Shown: piece after piece, positions 11,640 to 22,740 of the stretch
Position numbering within the stretch: position 1 is the stretch's first letter
Layout of the letters: every line of letters begins with the position of its first letter
Assembly: GCA_037178625.1 (NCBI GenBank)
Contig: CM074130.1
Location: 1,054,001 to 1,118,000 of the forward strand
DNA: 64,000 nucleotides
From: Skeletonema tropicum
Lineage: Eukaryota > Bacillariophyta > Thalassiosirophyceae > Thalassiosirales > Thalassiosiraceae
Direction of reading: 5' to 3'
Program-made: the position numbers and the translations under genes
Notes under the pieces: generated by a model
Told to the model about the DNA's origin: nothing
Seen by the model: the letters and a program-made list of their open reading frames with translations, nothing else
Databases searched by the model: none

Positions 11640-13030
11640 CATGCTCTACAGAAGCGTTGTGGTTGGAGCTTTTGTCATGGCAGGCCAAATATAGAGAGGT
11701 TGTTGCACATGATGTGGTAGATTCTGGAGTGAAGTAACAATATATTGAGGAAGCGAGTGCATTGTCTTGCAACCGGGAAGATAGGTACAACGTCTTCGAC
11801 ACAACACGACAAACCGATATTACTCGATTACATTGAGGGCAGGTGGCAATATGGCTCATCCAGAGTTGCTTTTTTTCATGGCCATTGGTGGCCAGATGCA
11901 GAGAAACAAATACAGCAATAATATGACGAGGGAAATGGAAGCAAGATTACAACAACACACTTGGGACTGGTTGCAGCGGAGTGAAAGGGTGATAGCTAAT
12001 CCTTTAGGTAGTAATGAGATGGCGTCAGGACCAGGAAATGCAAAGAGGCGGCATTCTGTTCTGGGTGAAGGTGTGGGTGAAGCATCTACTATATACCATT
12101 TGCTATTAGGAATACGAGATGACTAGAGACTAGAAGGACAAACAAGCGGTAAAGTCATCATTCTGGAAGTTATGCGGTCACATGAGAGTTGAGAAGTGCT
12201 GTCTGAAGGGTGTGGCAACATTATTATCTTTGGAGGTTTGTCAGTAAGTGTATGTAACAGAAATTTTAAAGTAGAAGTATTTGACGCAGCCAGGGTGTAA
12301 GATGTATCTTCCTGCTGACTTATCTTGACTTATGCAACAATCTACATAATCATAAGATATAAAAAACAGAGTTTACATATTATAATCCTAATATTAATGA
12401 TATCTTTATCATAATAGGTACAACCTCTACACAAGCACATATCTTGTCTCTCTGGAGAATACATGTTGAGGGAGCACAGCGGCTTTGATCTTGCGTTACC
12501 ACAAAGGCACTAGACCATAAAGATTGTTTGGACAGGAGAAAGCGATATTATGTGTAGTTGCATCGGTGAATACCTCCACAATTGAGGTTTCATGCCAACA
12601 CATGACTCTGTTCACAAAGAAGAAATATTACACCCAAAAGACATGGCCTACAAGTGATTTCAAGACAAATACCATGGTGTTATGACCACCCATATCGACG
12701 CCCAATATGAATATAATGTACTGAGTGCCATGGGGGCCTTGTGAATCGTTTATTGTGTTTCGTCGTTGACGGTGCCACCTCCACCGAAATATTCCAAAAA
12801 TCGACGCCTTCGATATAGCCGCGGATACGTCTGTAAGTTCTCAATTTCGTAACCTTTCGACTGCACCAGCGTTTTCTACGTGAAAAACTGATTTAGATCA
12901 TGGCTTGATGATGTGTAAGAATCCTATTTGATCGTGCTATGGCTTGGCGGCTCAACATGATGGTAGTGTTGTGTCGCCGAGTAGTGAGTTGTGTGATGAA
13001 AAAAAAGGGCGTGTAAAAATACGGAAACGA
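11640..13030. other. No gene recognised
   Basis: An ORF at 11833-12126 (plus strand) has no recognisable domain. 12150-12900 is AT-rich with frequent stops in all frames. The last part may hold decayed 5' sequence of the BTB gene at 13041, but no exon could be placed. Confidence 0.4.
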
Positions 13031-13040
13031 AGTCATTGGC

Positions 13041-13811
13041 ATGCAGCTTGCCGAATTCATTCCCAGGAATCCAGCCTCATCAATCATGCTATGCTAGCTC
13101 AAGCTGTTTGACGATGAAAAGTCAGGAGATATCGTATTCGAGATCTGTGAGCAACAGAAAGCCGAGAGCGAAACAAAGGGGGCAAACATATCGACATCAA
13201 AAATATTATATCACGCACATCGACTTATTCTGCAACACTACTCTCCAGAGCTCTGTGCTCTCTGCACTTCATCGGATGGAATGACTCCCATCATTATCAC
13301 TGATACCAAACCTGAAGTCTTCCGTCATTTACTCTACTATGTTTACGGAGGAGAGATCAGCGATGAAGAATTTGTTGATAATGAAGAAGACTTAATCAAC
13401 ACTGCAGACAAGTACGGAGTGACAAATCTGAAACTCGAAGCTGAGGTATGGTATGTGGATAACAAACAAATCACAATTGATAATGTGATCGACAATCTTC
13501 TATACGCAGATGCTAGGAACTGCGCTCTTCTCAAAGAGACAGTGATGGATTTTATTGTGGAGAACAAAGAAAAAGTAATGCAGCAAGTATCATTTCAAGA
13601 CGTTCCTGGGAACGTATGCAAAGACCTCTTGGCCGCGGTTTCGAGGTATTATTTGGACTTTCCCAGCAATGAGGATGATGATGAAACGGATGTTGAGGAG
13701 ATATACAGCAACATCAGAATTCGTGATCTTAGAGAAAAACTGAGTGGCAAGGGCCTCGACATAGATGGATCGAGGGAAACACTGATTGCTAGGTTGAAGG
13801 AGCATTCATAA
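13041..13811 (+). pseudogene. BTB/POZ-domain protein with C-terminal SAP domain, in-frame stop at codon 19
   Basis: From ATG 13041 the frame reads EFIPRNPASS, then TAG at 13095-13097, then continues open through a BTB domain (LFDDEKSGDIVFEI, HAHRLIL, SPELCALC, PEVFRHLLYYVYGGE) to 13811. The last ~35 residues (IRIRDLREKLSGKGLDIDG…) match a SAP DNA-binding motif. BTB proteins usually act as adaptors for cullin-3 ubiquitin ligases, and a SAP tail suggests a chromatin-associated target. The stop sits in a short insertion CTATGCTAG relative to the expected sequence before LKLFDD. The gene is therefore either a recent pseudogene or begins in an unplaced upstream exon using an acceptor at …GCTAG. 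Confidence 0.6.
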
Positions 13812-14382
13812 TTGATCATTTAGTTGCCTCATCACCATGATGTTATTGGAAGACAATTGTGAATTGTGAACAACTATCTTCATCAGTCGTGGTAAAATTA
13901 GTACGACTTATTCCTACGTCTTAGCCACCAAGTAAGAAGACAAGAAGGCGATCCTGATTTTGTACAATACACAAGCCAAGACACCAGGACGGTCGAAAAG
14001 ACATCACAACAACTTACATATTACTAAGTACTTATTCCCATCTTTCTATCGCTGCAGCTGTAATGACACGCTCGATGTATGAGGGTAGTATTAGTATTCC
14101 ACCAATACGTCACTAAAGCTAAAGAGAATCCCTTCTCAGCCAGGACCTTGCCCCCGAGACCCGTGAATTTCGTGCCCTCCGTGCCGTCGAAAAATAAGAA
14201 GTACGGGTACTGAGTCGTTGTGCACCCCTGTAGAGATACCTACCACCGGGGCCTGGGCGAGACGAGAGAAGATAGAACTATATGTACCCGCAATTCTACA
14301 ATAGCAATAGCTTCTATTGTCTCTCTTGTGCGGCCCACCCCCGTGGTAGGGGTGGTCGTTGTGTGCGTCATTAATTATTTAG
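13812..14382. other. No gene recognised
   Basis: Spacer between two convergent genes. No ORF or repeat stood out. Confidence 0.4.
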
Positions 14383-14869
14383 TCAGCAGCGCGCCAGCAC
14401 CTCCAGAAGTTTGGCACAACAAGATGACGGGAACGAACTCCCAAACATAAGCTCTGGCTCTGGTTCAATCAGCTCAATTCCTTCAATCCTAAATTCTCGT
14501 TCTCGATCGCCACCAGTACCTGTTGCTTGCTGGCCAGTTGAGGATGTGTCCGACCACGACGAGAAGGACATATTATCTTCCATTTCCATGTGTGATGATG
14601 AGGATGAGAGTGACCAACTCGATAGTGAGAGTGTTGAAAGTGACAGGTTGTTGCTTTGCCTTCGCCTTCGCTCAGGCTCAGGTGATGTTGAGCACCTTCT
14701 AGGTCTAGGGCTAGGCGGCATGTTCGAAGCTAGCGCTAGCGGTGGTGTGTTTGAAGAGAGGAGTGTCTCCTCTTCCAGTTGTTGCGACTGTTGCTGAACT
14801 TGCACCATTCCATCAAACTGGCCGAGGACTGCAGCAGTATGCTCCGAGGCCGAGGACGATGAAAATGAA

Positions 14870-15263
14870 GGCTAAGTGTATGGTCACCCTAGCCAGCAAA
14901 TCTGTTCTCAGTGAGTATTTGACTTCAAGAAATGGTCAACATAGCGTCGGAAAGCTGAGAGTGAGAGGAGTTCAAATCCGTGGCTTGCTTGGCAAGGTTT
15001 TGAATCGTGGTTAAATGAATGTGTGATGTGGAGCTGAAGACCAGGGTAAATTGAGAAAAGGGATCTTTTTTGGGGTTAACCCCCAAGTCAAGCTAGGCAT
15101 GGGGCTAACAAAATATTTTTTTAATTTTTGGAAGCAACTCATGGATTTGGAACCAGCTCATCGAGAGGAGCATTTTAAGCCTATAAAAAGGTAGGTTAGC
15201 CCCAGTGGCGGCTGAGAACAGATAATTTAGCCAATATTGGCTAGCCTGACCATACACTTAGCC
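14870..15263. mobile_element. Foldback MITE, copy 2 (394 bp, 4-bp target duplication)
   Basis: Inverted ends GGCTAAGTGTATGGTCA (left) and the complement (right) are flanked by TGAA on both sides (14866-14869 and 15264-15267). The internal sequence is homologous to copy 1 (9557-9952), including the shared GAGTTCAAATCC and GGGGCTAACAAA segments. Only the terminal ~25 bases differ strongly between copies. It lies inside an exon of the DUF6824-like gene, and removing it with one TGAA restores the frame (TAVS to FSSSS). Confidence 0.88.
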
Positions 15264-16150
15264 TGAAACAGCAGTCTGTATTTCCAATTGCAATTGGGTC
15301 ACAGCCGAGTTTGGTGCTGGTCTTTGTGCCATCTCCATCTCAGCTGTCAAATTATTTTCCACATGATACAATGATTTCAGCATCTCGAAAGAATATCTAA
15401 AGTATTCTTCGCTTGGCATTTCCTCTCCTTCCCTGATTGATTCACCCTCTTTCTCTGCCTGGCTTATAATATCCTTCAGACTTGGGCTTGGCCCTCTCTA
15501 AGTGCTTGACTTGTCTTCTCTGTCGCCTTTTTATCTCCAATATCTTTGTAGATTCCAGTTCGTTTATCTAGTACTAGAAATCTGCCACCCAACATGCGTA
15601 TAGCATTGACAATTCCCTGAAATATTATATGTTAGGGATTGGAAGCAGAAGTGGAAGCCATGTCAGTGGTATGTAAAAATGAATAGAAGTAAAAGTCGCT
15701 GCTGCCCAAAAGATGATGTGGCCCAAACTAGGATGACATAGGATATGTGTTGTGAGGGTATATAATATATACTAATACGTACCTGGGATACCTTGATTTT
15801 ATCATTTTTTGGACACCGGGCATACAATCTCTGAAATAAGTCACAGAAAGTGGAAGTGGAAGAAGAGAGGTGATGTGAGAATTTATTTGGACTGACTTTT
15901 AGCGTTTTGTCTCCATTTGATTCATTTCATCTCATCATTCTGTTGTATTTGTGTGAAATGTCGATGCATTACAATGACAATGAAGACGAGGATAGGTGAT
16001 AGCATTAAACAAACAATGAGCTCTTAGCCTTAGCTCTTCTAGCGCACAATCACACACAACATGACTATATGCATATGCAGTCAAAAACACAAGCCATTCA
16101 TTGAATACGAGTGCACATCCACCTTGTGCTTTCCGCTTACAGCCCTTGAG

Positions 16151-16646
16151 TCTCAAGTTGAGTATTATCTGCTCAAAGCCTGAGAAATCTATATGCGTAC
16201 ATCGACGTTGACTTGCTGTACGAGGATCACTGATCTGAACGACGGGTGGCTCGGCGGAAGTGAAGGATGAAGGACGTATGAAGATTCTGGAACGTTGAGT
16301 TCAAATACCAAATTAAGCTGGATGTTGGAGCTATCTGCTCATCTATCCTACCCGACTATCGAAGTATTACTGGGAGAAGTCTCCGCCATTGTCGGCTTCG
16401 TCTACTACACGTTGTTTATTCTTTATTTCTATCTACTAAGTGAGAGGTCGGCGTGTCATGGTAGTGCTTCAACCTGTGGTGAAATAAAATCTTATCCCGC
16501 CAAAACAAGCAGATGGCTACTTCCGAGCAGCTGGTTTCTCGTCGATGACGACATGAAATAACGTAAATCCCCATTCCCATAATTCCTAAATCCCATATTC
16601 CCGATAATGATGATAAAAAGGCAGCGTTCCAAATCCTAAGTTGTCA
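16151..16646. repeat. Long terminal repeat (3' LTR for the minus-strand element)
   Basis: 496 bp, read by eye as identical to 19765-20260. The outer flank is TTGAG (16146-16150), repeated at 20261-20265. On the minus strand a purine-rich stretch (GGTTGGGGAG, 16656-16647) lies directly before this LTR, as a polypurine tract should. Confidence 0.9.
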
Positions 16647-16677
16647 CTCCCCAACCTGCATGATATCCATCATTTCT

Positions 16678-19590
16678 TCAGCCAACAATTCTTTCTCCCC
16701 ATCTATCTTTTCCGTTTAATATCCCTAATATATCTCTATGCCAGAAAAGTAGAGGTTGAAGGACCTGCCAAACGTATATCGTATTCCAGACTTCCCACTT
16801 CAACAAGTAATCGCTAATCTCAAAGAACATCTGAGCAGTAAACTTATTATTGTGTGAAGTTGTTTCCATAATGGTTGGTATTTCCAGTAGCTCTTGATAA
16901 TCATTGATCTGACCTGTAGGTGTATGGTCTTGATAATCCTTGATCTGTCCTGTAGGTGTAGAGTATTGGATGAGTAGTTCTTCCTCCTTTGGACTAGGTA
17001 GACGTAGATCGGCCATAGAAAATGTGGACGATAAAGCATAGTGATTGTTCGCGAAGGGCCTATTGCCGTTTGTGACTTGAACTTCAAGGTATATATGGTC
17101 ATCCGCGACTTGGTAATGAAGTTGATCGTATTCATCAAAAATGCGAACACTTGAAGAGAACCCTCTCTCGGGACTTCTAACAAAGAACCTGAAGCCACAC
17201 ACAAAGATATCGACAAAGAATCCACCATAGAGCCGATTGCATCGGGTGATAATTCTGCTTCCGACGATGATTTCGTGGTAATTAGTGCGTGATGCATCCA
17301 TAAGTTCTTGAATAGCTGCACGTTTGCTGCGCTCCCCATGATTGAGACCGAGACGATGACGTTCGTAACTCACGAGATCAGGATGAAGAACCGAATTGAC
17401 TTGATTCCGAATGACGTAGATATTGCGCTTCCTATCAACAATCCTCGATGCAAAACGTGCAATCATCATGTGACGAGAGTCACTGTCGATACTTACCAAA
17501 ATAGCACCATATTCAACCATCAAAATATTACCATATCCAAATTGAGCCGAGAAGATAGCAGAGTTTCCATCACTGATCTGCGACCGAATAATATTTTCTC
17601 TCACGGCAGTACCGAGTAAAGCAAGCATGTTGTAAGATTTGCAAAAGGAAGTATCTTTCGTCGGACGAATGATATGATGAAGTCGAGTAGATGATGATGT
17701 CTCCCCATATTCCTCAGCAGTAACCATGACAGAATGATGTCGATCCAAGAAAACGTTGTTGATGATGACGTTCCGAAGCAAGACGTGATACTGTCGATGA
17801 CCTCGAGTAATCTCCGCAAACGAAAAGGGATGCAACCTGCAAGCGACGACGATATAGATCCTATCAGCAAGGTCTCGAGAATCATGTGAATAGAACTGAG
17901 CAGCGAAGTCTTGTAAGGACTTAAGAACAAGTGCATTGCATTCCGCATCGACTAGTTGTGCTCGATGGTGGTAAAATTCAATCTTCGCAGCAGGAGAACA
18001 AACAACAACTTGGCTTCCAACGGCAGAATCTTCTTGGATGTCCATCAACTTATAGAGTAGAACTTGCTCCCCATTCTTCGTCTTGTAGAACTGAATTCCA
18101 TTCGACTCGTAGTACCAAATCAACTCTGAAATAATAAAGTCTCTCATCTTCGCAGGATAGTGGTAACGTCGTATCATCACAAATAGATATTCAATTGAAG
18201 GAATTTGCTCCCCATTCATCTCGCAGGACAAAAGGAACTCTAAATTAATAAAGTATCGCATCTTCACAGGACAGTACTCTCCAATCATCATCTTGTGATA
18301 TCGCAGTAGCTCTAAAGCTGTAGAGACATAAGATATCATGCCACGAACAAATGCATAGCCTTGAATGTGCAAAGGATCATATCGTACAAGTAATTCAAGT
18401 ACAGACCGAGCGATGGTAATAAACAAGATCTTGTTGGATGTGTGATCGGAGTTGTGACTACTGTGAGCAAGTATCATGCAACGATCAATCTTCTGGTACC
18501 TGTGAGTGATAATAACACCACTGGATTCGTCTTGAAAGACATCGATACTTGTAGTAGATGTCAAGAGTGTCTCCGTTCTCCCGAGTAATGCATACGTCGA
18601 TTGCAAAACATCTCCCCACGCAACATGAATCTTGGTCACAAGTTGATTATAGTATCGAACATGTTGTGTCCCTTGCGAAAGATCGTGCAACCAGATAAAG
18701 TCGACACTAAAGATTACCATTACTCCCCATAGTCTCAAGAGATAATTTGCAAGTATGAGTCCCTCACTACTGAAAAACATCACTCCTCTATTCACAACTA
18801 GGAAGTCATGAGTACCATCGAGTAGATGATCTGCGATGTGACGATGTTCACCAAAGATAACAACATCGATATGCTGTCGCTTGATAGAACTTGTGCCCAG
18901 GAACTGAATATCGAGTTTCCAGAATAGGGTCATCAAAAGGGCGCTGATGTCATGTTGTCGAAGACAAGCTATAACACCGATAGGACGTGTATCCATAGAT
19001 GGATATATGTTGGTATTAACACCAGAAGGAGTTACCAAAGTACTACTGAATTCCGAAGGATCCATGATGCGAAGAATAATAACTGCGATCAATTTGTCTC
19101 CACCCAATGTAGAAGTGTCGAGAATATAGTGTCTGGTTCCTAAGCTCACATCTAGACGAAGCACCGATCGAATCGAGAGAGATGCCGGGTTAAGTGCGGG
19201 CAAAGGCCTGTACACAGTGACAATCCACCATTTATCCTCTTGACTTCCTAATAAGGAGAGACCCATTACTAACGAAGGACGGTCCACCACATGGTAGATA
19301 TCCACTTCTTCAGAAGACACGTAAATCCATAAACGTGTAGATATGATCCCTTCAGTAGAAAACAGGACTTGATGTAAATCCAAAAACTCGGATAATGGTC
19401 TCCGCCACCTTCCTCTGCGAAATACATCAGATTCCATATTGGCATCTCGACTACCATCACTGGTCTCTAAAGAAGCGTCTACAAAACCCTCATCGGCAGT
19501 AACATCGCCACGTGAAGAAGAAAGTTGATCCTCCTGCATGATGATATTGGCGTCAGATAAAGATGTTATGCTGTATTGAGCAGCTATCAC
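16678..19590 (-). CDS. Unknown ~970-residue protein inside the LTR-flanked element
   Basis: One uninterrupted frame covers almost the whole internal region. The frame is open upstream to about 19670. The first in-frame ATG begins MQEDQLSSSRG, about 17 codons inside the listed start (a GTG). The protein is rich in Ile, Val, Leu, Tyr, His, Arg and Ser. It contains an imperfect internal repeat around PVKMRYFINLEF / PAKMRDFIISEL and a C-terminal duplication TPTGQIKDYQD / TPTGQINDYQE. No gag, polymerase or known enzyme motif is visible. It could be a divergent structural (gag-like) protein mobilised in trans, or a captured host gene. I do not recognise it. Confidence 0.7.
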   Translation of the reverse strand: MIAAQYSITSLSDANIIMQEDQLSSSRGDVTADEGFVDASLETSDGSRDANMESDVFRRGRWRRPLSEFLDLHQVLFSTEGIISTRLWIYVSSEEVDIYHVVDRPSLVMGLSLLGSQEDKWWIVTVYRPLPALNPASLSIRSVLRLDVSLGTRHYILDTSTLGGDKLIAVIILRIMDPSEFSSTLVTPSGVNTNIYPSMDTRPIGVIACLRQHDISALLMTLFWKLDIQFLGTSSIKRQHIDVVIFGEHRHIADHLLDGTHDFLVVNRGVMFFSSEGLILANYLLRLWGVMVIFSVDFIWLHDLSQGTQHVRYYNQLVTKIHVAWGDVLQSTYALLGRTETLLTSTTSIDVFQDESSGVIITHRYQKIDRCMILAHSSHNSDHTSNKILFITIARSVLELLVRYDPLHIQGYAFVRGMISYVSTALELLRYHKMMIGEYCPVKMRYFINLEFLLSCEMNGEQIPSIEYLFVMIRRYHYPAKMRDFIISELIWYYESNGIQFYKTKNGEQVLLYKLMDIQEDSAVGSQVVVCSPAAKIEFYHHRAQLVDAECNALVLKSLQDFAAQFYSHDSRDLADRIYIVVACRLHPFSFAEITRGHRQYHVLLRNVIINNVFLDRHHSVMVTAEEYGETSSSTRLHHIIRPTKDTSFCKSYNMLALLGTAVRENIIRSQISDGNSAIFSAQFGYGNILMVEYGAILVSIDSDSRHMMIARFASRIVDRKRNIYVIRNQVNSVLHPDLVSYERHRLGLNHGERSKRAAIQELMDASRTNYHEIIVGSRIITRCNRLYGGFFVDIFVCGFRFFVRSPERGFSSSVRIFDEYDQLHYQVADDHIYLEVQVTNGNRPFANNHYALSSTFSMADLRLPSPKEEELLIQYSTPTGQIKDYQDHTPTGQINDYQELLEIPTIMETTSHNNKFTAQMFFEISDYLLKWEVWNTIYVWQVLQPLLFWHRDILGILNGKDRWGERIVG

Positions 19591-19764
19591 GGGTGTCCAC
19601 TTGGTATGAAAGGAAGTTCTGTTGAGCGAGGTGTTAACCCGGCAAGTTGAAGTCCACTTAAATCAGTGACGTGAGGATGATCTCTAGATTTCTTACGTCC
19701 GGCTTGATCAGACAATACAACGGTGGTCTGATAGCTATGTAGAAAACCCGAGACAATGATAATC

Positions 19765-20260
19765 TCTCAAGTTGAGTATTATCTGCTCAAAGCCTGAGAA
19801 ATCTATATGCGTACATCGACGTTGACTTGCTGTACGAGGATCACTGATCTGAACGACGGGTGGCTCGGCGGAAGTGAAGGATGAAGGACGTATGAAGATT
19901 CTGGAACGTTGAGTTCAAATACCAAATTAAGCTGGATGTTGGAGCTATCTGCTCATCTATCCTACCCGACTATCGAAGTATTACTGGGAGAAGTCTCCGC
20001 CATTGTCGGCTTCGTCTACTACACGTTGTTTATTCTTTATTTCTATCTACTAAGTGAGAGGTCGGCGTGTCATGGTAGTGCTTCAACCTGTGGTGAAATA
20101 AAATCTTATCCCGCCAAAACAAGCAGATGGCTACTTCCGAGCAGCTGGTTTCTCGTCGATGACGACATGAAATAACGTAAATCCCCATTCCCATAATTCC
20201 TAAATCCCATATTCCCGATAATGATGATAAAAAGGCAGCGTTCCAAATCCTAAGTTGTCA
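19765..20260. repeat. Long terminal repeat (5' LTR for the minus-strand element)
   Basis: Partner of 16151-16646. Followed on its outer side by the target duplication TTGAG and then by the rest of intron 1 of the host gene. Confidence 0.9.
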
Positions 20261-20466
20261 TTGAGTCAATGAGTGATGTCTTCTTTGACGTCTTGTTCTT
20301 GTTTGATGCGACTAACCTTGTTGACAAGAACGAGTTTTCGATATTTAACGTTTCCAGGATGAAACAGAACTTTACCTCCACGGCCACTGATTACGTCAAG
20401 CGATGAACATGTTGTGTGCATGATGGATGCATTGAAATCATTATTCTTATTCATTGTAATGTTCAT

Positions 20467-21313
20467 GTTGGTGTGTTCTATACGATACTGCTTGTCACTG
20501 TAATAGCTGTCTCATTCTCATCTCCTTAATTTGATTGCAGCAAGTGTTTCTTCATTCTCCTAACTTTAATCAATGTCACAGAAATTTTAAGTACAATACA
20601 TGGAACCAAGGAAAGGGAAAGAAGTAATGATAGGTGCGTGTTAAGAATAAGAATGTGAGATGCCACAATGCTGCTTTATCTGAAGCGTTGTGAAAAAGAA
20701 ATAGAGCAAAAATAGGGTTAAAGAATGTGGATGTGGACAATTGCAACAAAGACTTCAAAAGCTTGATAGTCCATGGTGGAAGGACCATGCATTTTTTGGA
20801 TAACTCTTTCACATTCAAAAGTGATGTGAGTCACACACAGCACAGCTATTCACATTTACCACCAACACCACAGCCACACCTCAGCAGCAGTGCCCAGAAC
20901 AGCCACACTTGATAGTCAGACCACCAGCCAATGGCTGAATCTCTCCCCCAAATATCCAAAAGTCAACAATACTCACCTAGACCTAGCTCTGAAGAATTTG
21001 ATGTTTACATCAATCTCCTCAATAGATTATGGCCAACAGACAAGTGAAAGTGATCTTTTTGCATTTTTGGATGTGCATGAGCATAAGGCTCTACTGCCTG
21101 AAGCTGAAGAAGAAGCAATCTTCTGCTGCCTGATGCAGAATCAAAAAATATAATGATAATGGTGACGTGTCAGTTTTGAAGCTCCATCTCAGTCACACAG
21201 TCTTACAGATGGATCTGTGATGTGTGATGGACATAAGTAACCCCTCCTAACAAAAAAATCACTGTAGTGATGGATACTCACAGCAAGTCACGCTGTCCAA
21301 TTCTCACCTCCAG
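20467..21313. other. Upstream region of the DUF6824-like gene; weak ORF at 20890-21153
   Basis: The first part should hold the promoter of the minus-strand gene. An 87-codon plus-strand ORF at 20890-21153 ends in a Glu-rich stretch (LLPEAEEEAIF). It has no known domain and no upstream support, so it may be a gene fragment. Confidence 0.35.
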
Positions 21314-21436
21314 CAGCAAAAAGACCTCTTCAATATTCTGATCTTAGCTGGCGATAGGTCAGCGATGAAGATCCATACCTCCGGCAGAAAAAAGATCTCT
21401 TCAATATTCTGATCTTAGCTGGCGATAGGTCAGCGA
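21314..21436. repeat. Tandem duplication of about 71 bp, two copies
   Basis: The segment containing CTTCAATATTCTGATCTTAG and CTGGCGATAGGTCAGCGAT occurs twice in succession. It differs at a few bases (CAAAAAGACC against GAAAAAAGATC). Confidence 0.75.
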
Positions 21437-22069
21437 TACCCCTTTTCTCCAAGCCAATATAGAGTCAGGGCACAATACAGTACCGTACCTCGCATACTTC
21501 TTACTTATGGTAGAACGGAAGTTAAAGTAGCCGTTTATCTTTGGAGATGGGCCTGTAGGAGCGCTGTAGATCTTCAACACCAACATAGTAGGTAATCCAT
21601 ACCTAGAGTAACCACCAGCCACCAATCGTCCCATATTACGGCGATTAACTTGAACTTGGTCTATTTCAGCGGCGGCAACGTCGCCATGGTTGATGAGTGT
21701 TCAATTTGAGCTTTCAATGACGGGAGATCGGGCAGGGCAACCGAGACTCAGTGAATGATATCCGAGACTCAATAAAGGGGATCCGAGAATCAATTACAGT
21801 GTATTAGAGGTCGTAACGACCAAACAAAGAAAGACAGTATGTATACGTCGAATTTGTACATAATCGCTAAATTTGAGTACCGGTTCTCTGACGAGATGGT
21901 AAATTGATTTTGAAATTCAACAAACGACGCCAACCCTGCTTATTTACCCTTGTCCGACCGCGACCCACTGGTTATCTTGACCTTGCAACTTGCAACAGCA
22001 TGATGTGACGAAGTAGTACGATACATAAGTACCTATTTGCCTCGCGCTGTTGTGCTGAAATACAGCGTA

Positions 22070-22443
22070 CGGTCTTTGCGTCACCGCTTCTTGAAGTCCA
22101 AGAGGAGAAGTAGGTGAGATTGTGAGATATGCGATAGGTTGGGTTGAATATAAATAAATTCTCTACTACGATTGGGGGTTATCAACCCTTGCCCTGTACG
22201 AATACCAATGTCAGCTTTGAAATCCTAGCTTTGCCAGTCCGGTTAAGGCAGGTCATCTTGGCCCCCTGGGTGGGCTCTCTCGAAGAGAGAGGAGGACCCA
22301 GGCGGCGAGATCCTCTCAAATAAATGGAGGTAAAGAGAACAAGGTGCCATCCAAGTTCTCTAGAGTCCTGCCCGTCCTGCGTCGCGCAAAGGTCGTAAGA
22401 TTTCATCACAAAACAAAGGCGTGACGTGTCACGGCATAAACCC
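22070..22443. repeat. 374-bp direct repeat R, copy 1
   Basis: Matches 22739-23112 almost base for base at an offset of 669. Begins CGGTCTTTGCGTCACCGCTT and ends CACGGCATAAACCC. Contains the palindromic stretches GAGAGCC…CTCTCTCGAAGAGAGAG and GTGACGTGTCAC. No coding function is evident. Confidence 0.85.
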
Positions 22444-22463
22444 AGGGTCGTGGTGGGTGGGGA

Positions 22464-22740
22464 AAAACTAATTTCTGTGAGAGATGCAACTGGGTAAGCT
22501 GTACGGTCTTTCCCACTGGCACACAGATAATACTCTAAGCTTCTCCGATGCTGCTGCTGGTCGTTTCAAACAACTTTGATCTCACGGTTGTTGGAAACGC
22601 CGAGGCTCCTGCCGATACGTCATCAAGTTGGATCTTTCGTCTTTCGTCAGGATTCTCGTCATTACCGACTCAGCAACTTCATCATATTGATCCTCGCAAT
22701 TACCTGCTCCTCGAGACCATCTAAGCAGAAGCACGTGTCG
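22464..22740. repeat. Duplicated segment P, copy 1 (gene-fragment sequence)
   Basis: Matches 28151-28422, which lies just upstream of the thioesterase gene at 28507. Differences include eight extra bases near 22621 and a missing CGT near 22640. These changes break the minus-strand reading frame that is open in the other copy. Confidence 0.85.

Larger units (their letters stand above)
16151..20260 (-). mobile_element. LTR-flanked element with one large ORF and no visible polymerase (4,110 bp)
   Basis: Two 496-bp direct terminal repeats (16151-16646 and 19765-20260) bound an internal region of 3.1 kb. A 5-bp target duplication TTGAG flanks the whole. The polypurine tract and the internal ORF agree on minus-strand orientation. 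No reverse transcriptase (YxDD), RNase H, integrase (DDE) or CCHC zinc knuckle could be found in any frame, and no clear tRNA primer-binding site follows the 5' LTR. The apparently identical LTRs imply a recent insertion. It sits in intron 1 of the DUF6824-like gene. Confidence 0.85.
14383..20466 (-). pseudogene. DUF6824-like gene split by an LTR-flanked element and a MITE
   Basis: Exon 1 (20466-20317) encodes DVISGRGGKVLFHPGN and ends LVLVNK at a GT donor. Exon 2 (15830-15783) encodes RLYARCPKNDKIKVSQ. Exon 3 starts at 15616 with GIVNAIRMLGGRFLVLDKRT and then DIGDKKATEKTSQALREG. All three join in phase 0, and the motif order is that of the diatom domain I recall as DUF6824. Near 15478 the frame stops (TGA), and a one-base shift is needed to continue into LKDIISQAEKEGE. 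The exon then meets the MITE at 15263-14870 and resumes in frame to the stop at 14383 with a Ser-rich, low-complexity C-terminus. Intron 1 now contains the 4.1-kb LTR element. The function of the family is unknown; its conserved basic motif suggests nucleic-acid binding. Confidence 0.75.

Noticed and set aside
16295..16561. 88-codon plus-strand ORF present in both LTRs as a gene
   Set aside because: Its two copies exist only because the LTR is duplicated. It begins at a non-ATG codon and opposes the element's direction.
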